Below are positions 5,021-8,400 of a DNA stretch of 8,400 nt, piece after piece. The DNA comes from Actinomycetales bacterium UBA1383 (GTDB lineage Bacteria; Actinomycetota; Actinomycetes; Actinomycetales; Actinomycetaceae), in the NCBI GenBank assembly GCA_002305415.1, contig DBQX01000018.1, positions 1 to 8,400 on the forward strand, in the 5' to 3' direction. The position numbers and the translations under genes were made by a program. The notes beneath the pieces were generated by a model. The model ran no database searches and was not told the origin of the DNA. It worked only from the letters and a program-made list of their open reading frames with translations. Within the stretch, counting starts at the first letter, position 1, and each line of letters opens with the position of its first letter.

Positions 5021-6426
5021 GGTGTCACCTCCGCGGGCGGGTCGGGCTCGGGCAGGTAGCGTTCGAGCAGCTCCAGCGGCACCATGGTCAGCTCCTGCCG
5101 CGGCAGGGTGGCCAGCGCCCGCCACGCCCGGCCGAGCGTCTCGTCGAGGGAGCGCTCCTCGTCGCGCCCCTGGTTGAGCAGCTCCTGTTCCAGGCGATCG
5201 CGGTAGGCGATGTAGCTGCGGTCCGTCTCCCCGATCGCATCCCTCCCCACCAGCTCGGCGAGCTCCACCGCCTGGCGGGCACGGGCGAGCGCGGCCAGGA
5301 CCTGGGCGGCCAGGTACCGGTGGTCCTCCCGGGTGCGCCCGGGTCCGGTGCCGCTCCGCATCAGCCGGGACAGGGACGAGAGCCCGTCCACCGGCGGGTA
5401 GATCCCGCGGGCGTGCACGTCCGGCGACAGCACCACCTGGCCCTCCGTGATGTAGCCCGTGAGGTCGGGCACGGGGTGGGTGATGTCGCCGGCGGGCATC
5501 GTCAGCACGGGGACCACCGTGAGGGATCCCTCCCGCCCGCGCACCTTCCCGCACCGTTCGTACAGGCTGGCCAGGTCGCTGTAGAGGTAGCCGGGGTAGC
5601 CCCGCCGCGCGGGGATCTCGCGCCGGGCGGCGGACACCTCGCGGAGCGCCTCGGCGTAGCTCGTCATGTCGGACATGATCACGAGCACGTCGGCGCCTTC
5701 CGTGAAGGCCAGGTGCTCGGCCACGGTCAGGGCGATCCGTGGGGTGAGGATCCGCTCGATCACCGGGTCGTCGGCGGCGTTCAGGAGGAGCACGAGCTCG
5801 CCGGCCGCCGAACGCTCCTCGAGGCGGTCCCGCACGAAGGCGATGTCCGCGTGGGTCAGTCCCATCGCGGCGAAGACCACGCGGAACGCCCCGCCGGCCG
5901 CTTGCGACTGGGCCGCGATCTGCGTCGCGAGGGCGAGGTGGGGCAGGCCCGCCACCGAGAAGATCGGCAGCTTCTGCCCGCGCACCAGGGTGGTGAGCGC
6001 GTCGATCACGGAGATGCCCGTGATGACCGGTTCCTTCGGGGGTTCCCGGTGCACCGGGTTCATGGGCCAGCCACTGACCGGCATGGGCGTGCCCGTGACC
6101 GGTGGACCGCCGTCGAGAGGCTCCCCCCGCCCGTTGCACACCCGTCCGAGCCAGCCGGCGCCGACGGGAACGTGCAGCGGACGGCCGTCGAAACGCACGC
6201 CCACCGCACCGCGGGCCATCCCGTGGGTGCCCTCGAGCACCTGGAGCGTCACGACGTCGTGGTCCACCTCGAGGACGAGTCCGTGGCGCTCCTCGCCGGG
6301 CAGCTCGATGGTCGCGAACTCGTCCCAGCCCACCCCGGCGACGTCTCCCACCACGAGGAGCGGACCGCGCAGCTCCCGGGTGTCGGTGAAGGAGAGCCGG
6401 CCCAGCCGCCGGCCTCCCGCGTTCAC
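5017..6426 (-). CDS. ntpB: V/A-type ATPase subunit B (non-catalytic nucleotide-binding subunit)
   Basis: 469 aa, the normal length of bacterial and archaeal B subunits. It alternates with A in the hexameric head. Residues 130-164 contain EPVITGISVIDALTTLVRGQ followed by KLPIFSVAGLPH, the B-type replacement of a Walker A loop. Further motifs are LVIMSDMTSYAEALREVSAA, PGYLYSDLASLYERCG, and SLSRLMRSGTGPGRTREDH, in which Arg354 is the expected arginine finger reaching into the neighbouring A site. The usual GSGLPHN is VAGLPHL here, a deviation at the non-catalytic site. The start is GTG at 6426-6424, overlapping the A-subunit TGA as GTGA, with GAGGAG five bases upstream. It is coupled downstream to subunit D. 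Confidence 0.95.
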   Translation of the reverse strand: MNAGGRRLGRLSFTDTRELRGPLLVVGDVAGVGWDEFATIELPGEERHGLVLEVDHDVVTLQVLEGTHGMARGAVGVRFDGRPLHVPVGAGWLGRVCNGRGEPLDGGPPVTGTPMPVSGWPMNPVHREPPKEPVITGISVIDALTTLVRGQKLPIFSVAGLPHLALATQIAAQSQAAGGAFRVVFAAMGLTHADIAFVRDRLEERSAAGELVLLLNAADDPVIERILTPRIALTVAEHLAFTEGADVLVIMSDMTSYAEALREVSAARREIPARRGYPGYLYSDLASLYERCGKVRGREGSLTVVPVLTMPAGDITHPVPDLTGYITEGQVVLSPDVHARGIYPPVDGLSSLSRLMRSGTGPGRTREDHRYLAAQVLAALARARQAVELAELVGRDAIGETDRSYIAYRDRLEQELLNQGRDEERSLDETLGRAWRALATLPRQELTMVPLELLERYLPEPDPPAEVTP

Positions 6427-8129
6427 GCCAGCTCCTCGAGGGCGCCCAGGGCAGCGTCGCGCCGGGAGGCGACAGCGCCGGCGTCGTCCGGCCCGGTCTC
6501 CTCGCGCGCCCGCAGCACCGGCCCGAAGTCGGCCCGCTCGACGAGCGTCGCCGGGACGCCCCGCTCGATGAGGTGCTGGCAGGCGTCGACGACGTCGAGG
6601 ACGAGGTCCAGCAGCGCCGCCCCCTTCGCGGCGGAGCAGAACGCGTCGTTCGCGCTGAGGGCGTTCTGCATCAGAACCCCGTCGCGCAGCAGCCGGCCGC
6701 CGAGCAGCACCACCCGCTCGTGGCCCGGCAGCGAACTCGTCCCGATGATCTCGGCGAGGTCCGCGAGCCGGTCCGCCTCGGCCAGGAGGGCGGCTGCCCG
6801 GGCGCGGCGCCGCGCCCAGGAGGGGTCGCCCGCCGCCGCGTGCCACACCGCGAGGGCCTCCGCGTCCCGCGCGAACGAGCCCGTCCAGCTGACCGCGGGG
6901 TAGTGCCGGGCGTAGGCGAGGTCGCGATCGAGGAGCCACAGCGCCCGGACGAAGCGCTGCGTGTCGGTGGTGACCGGTTCGGTCATGTCGCCGCCGGGCG
7001 GCGAGACGGCACCGATCACCGTGACGGATGCCGTGCGTCCACCGAGCGTGGTGACCCGCCCGGCCCGCTGGTAGAAGGCGGCCAGTTCGGACGCGAGGCT
7101 CGCGGGGTAGCCCTCCTCCGCGGGCAGCTCGCCAAACCGGTTCGCGAACTCCCGGAGCGCCTCCGCCCAGCGTGACGTCGAGTCCGCGATCACGACGGCG
7201 TCGTGCCCCATGTCCCGGTAGTACTCGGCCACGCAGATCCCGGTGTGGATGGAGGACTCGCGCGCCATCATCGGCATGTTGGAGGTGTTCGCGATGATGA
7301 CGGTCCGCTCGATGAGCGTGCCGCCGGTGCGCTCGTCCTTCAGGTCCGCGAGGGAGTCGAGCACGTCCGCCATCTCGTTGCCGCGTTCGCCGCACCCCAC
7401 GTACACGATCACGTCGGCGTCGCACCACTTCGCGATCTGCTGCAGCAGCATGGTCTTGCCCGTGCCGAAGCCGCCGGGTACCGCGGCGGCCGCGCCGCGG
7501 GCGAGGGGGTAGAGGAGGTCCAGCACCCGCTGGCCGGTGTGCAGGGGCACCACGCCGTGGGTGCGCTCACGGAACGGGCGGGGCTCGCGGATCGGCCACC
7601 GTTCGACGAGCCCCACCTCGGTGGTGCCGACGCGGGCCACGGGGTCGGCCGCGCGCACCGTGCCGGCGCCCACCCACGTCACGGTCCCCGCGACGCCGGG
7701 CGGCACCAGCACCCGGTGCTCCACGGAGCCCGCGCCCGGGACGGTCCCAAGGATGTCACCGGCCGCCACCTCCGTCCCGACCGCGATCGACGGCACGAAC
7801 TCCCACTCGGCCGGCGGGGCCGCGGCACGCTCCGGGTCGAGCCAGAGCGGTGCCGCGGACAGGGGGCGCAGGAGCCCGTCGAAGGCGTGGCCAAGCAGGC
7901 CCGGTCCCAGGTGCCCCGAGAGCCGCGCGCCGGCGGGCTCCGCCAGGTCTCCCACCTTCAGGCCCCCGGTGTACTCGTACGCCTGCAGCGTGGCCCGCGC
8001 GCCGCGGAGGGCCACGGTCTCCGCGCTGATCCGCTGGGGGCCGAGCGCCACGAGCTCCAGCATCGAGAGTCCGTCGAGACCCTCGACCTCCACCAGTGGT
8101 CCGCTGACCCGCACGACGCGTCCGGTCAT
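6423..8129 (-). CDS. ntpA: V/A-type ATPase catalytic subunit A
   Basis: 568 aa, slightly shorter than the usual 580-600. Catalytic subunit of the rotary ATPase that couples ATP turnover to H+ or Na+ movement. The N-terminal barrel begins TGRVVRVSGPLVEVEG. An A-specific bulge insert (residues 110-180) contains the VEHRVLVPPGVAGTV strand. The Walker A loop is GGFGTGKT (219-226), followed by VGCGERGNEM with catalytic Glu248, NTSNMPMMARESSIHTG, a Walker B region ending VVIADSTSRWAEALRE (Asp316), and ELPAEEGYPASLAS. All residues needed for hydrolysis appear intact. The C-terminal helical domain ends with LMQNALSANDAFCS. The ATG at 8129-8127 overlaps the stop of subunit E (ATGA), and GGGAG lies seven bases upstream. 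The transported ion cannot be deduced because the ring subunit is outside the window. Confidence 0.96.
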   Translation of the reverse strand: MTGRVVRVSGPLVEVEGLDGLSMLELVALGPQRISAETVALRGARATLQAYEYTGGLKVGDLAEPAGARLSGHLGPGLLGHAFDGLLRPLSAAPLWLDPERAAAPPAEWEFVPSIAVGTEVAAGDILGTVPGAGSVEHRVLVPPGVAGTVTWVGAGTVRAADPVARVGTTEVGLVERWPIREPRPFRERTHGVVPLHTGQRVLDLLYPLARGAAAAVPGGFGTGKTMLLQQIAKWCDADVIVYVGCGERGNEMADVLDSLADLKDERTGGTLIERTVIIANTSNMPMMARESSIHTGICVAEYYRDMGHDAVVIADSTSRWAEALREFANRFGELPAEEGYPASLASELAAFYQRAGRVTTLGGRTASVTVIGAVSPPGGDMTEPVTTDTQRFVRALWLLDRDLAYARHYPAVSWTGSFARDAEALAVWHAAAGDPSWARRRARAAALLAEADRLADLAEIIGTSSLPGHERVVLLGGRLLRDGVLMQNALSANDAFCSAAKGAALLDLVLDVVDACQHLIERGVPATLVERADFGPVLRAREETGPDDAGAVASRRDAALGALEELA

Positions 8130-8400
8130 GGCCGCGCTCCCGGGGACTCGAGGAGGTCGAGGGCGAGCGTGGGCAGGGTGAGGTCCAGCCGCCGGGTGCC
8201 GGACTGGGCGACCAGTCCGCCGTCGGGGCTCTCGGTGATGGTGGCGCCCGGCAGCTCGGCGGCGGCCACGGCCCGCAGGCTCGCGAGGATCGCGGGGTGG
8301 CGCGGGTCGTCCCGCAGCGCGCGGGCAGCGTCGCGGACCGCCTCACGGACGGCGAGCCAACCCTCGGTGCGGGCGGCGAGCACCCGCTCGGCCGCCTGGC
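8126..8400 (-). CDS. ntpE: V/A-type ATPase subunit E, C-terminal part (N-terminus beyond window edge)
   Basis: The last 90 residues are visible; the reading frame continues past the right edge. Subunit E is part of the peripheral stator stalk that holds the head against rotation. The C-terminal globular domain is recognisable from ESPDGGLVAQSGTRRLDLTL followed by PTLALDLLES, which matches the family pattern (a GG-x-V stretch, then D-x-TL near the end). The helical segment AVREAVRDAARAL precedes it. Its position immediately before A, with a 4-base ATGA overlap, supports the assignment. Genes for I, K, C and F are expected further right. Confidence 0.8.
   Translation of the reverse strand, partial: QAAERVLAARTEGWLAVREAVRDAARALRDDPRHPAILASLRAVAAAELPGATITESPDGGLVAQSGTRRLDLTLPTLALDLLESPGARP

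Noticed and set aside
5021..6139. Upstream extension of the subunit D frame
   Set aside because: The frame remains open but lies wholly inside subunit B; the D family N-terminus, the GGAGGTG site and the ATGA overlap all place the start at 5020.
5320..6903. Plus-strand open frame of about 527 codons across the A/B junction
   Set aside because: Antisense to two clearly recognised ATPase genes, with His/Arg-rich nonsense composition and no family motif.
5008..8129. Identical first 11 bases (ATGACCGGACG) of the A- and D-subunit genes
   Set aside because: Both proteins begin MTGRV, but the similarity stops at once and the families are unrelated; likely coincidence from common start-region codons.
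1..8400. CRISPR array, insertion sequence, toxin-antitoxin or restriction genes
   Set aside because: No spaced direct repeats, transposase or nuclease motifs, or terminal inverted repeats seen; the only direct repeats are in-frame within the coiled-coil gene pair.

Overview
The window is very GC-rich, with G or C at most third codon positions, strong Shine-Dalgarno sites and DUF2510 and FhaA proteins. Together these point to an actinobacterium. A Micrococcales-type host is a guess, since no taxon-specific marker is present. Genes are dense and almost all on the minus strand; the exception is a thioredoxin gene on the plus strand.

Left part (1-900). This holds the first 172 codons of fhaA, the forkhead-associated regulator that usually heads the fhaA-fhaB-pstP-rodA-pbpA-pknA/B cell-wall signalling cluster. 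Upstream of it lie a strong hairpin and a tRNA-Leu(CAG) gene. The tRNA-Leu/fhaA pairing matches the mycobacterial order, so this looks like conserved core chromosome.

Middle part (900-3974). A two-gene unit encodes a 779-residue cytoplasmic protein and, through a 4-base stop/start overlap, a 64-residue protein with a single C-terminal membrane segment. The large protein has an N-terminal DUF2510 motif, a very long coiled coil, a DUF4041-like domain and a Pro-rich tail. Most of the coiled coil has a strict 11-residue (hendecad) period, interrupted by five clean heptads. DUF4041 is usually followed by a GIY-YIG (T5orf172/MUG113) nuclease, and that is missing here. This pair is the least understood and most interesting content of the window: it could be a cytoskeleton-like filament or scaffold with its own membrane tether. 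It is divergent from a zinc-ribbon thioredoxin gene (Trx2/TrxC type).

Right part (4002-8400). This is the distal half of a V/A-type (rotary) ATPase operon in the order E(partial)-A-B-D, followed by a universal stress protein (UspA-like) gene. Every junction is a 4-base ATGA or GTGA overlap, implying tight translational coupling and stoichiometric production of the peripheral V1/A1 head and stalk. The A subunit keeps all catalytic motifs and B is the usual non-catalytic nucleotide-binding homologue. The coupled Usp protein has lost both glycines of the first half of its ATP-binding motif. A hairpin between the converging thioredoxin and usp genes probably terminates both transcripts. The membrane-sector genes should lie beyond the right edge.
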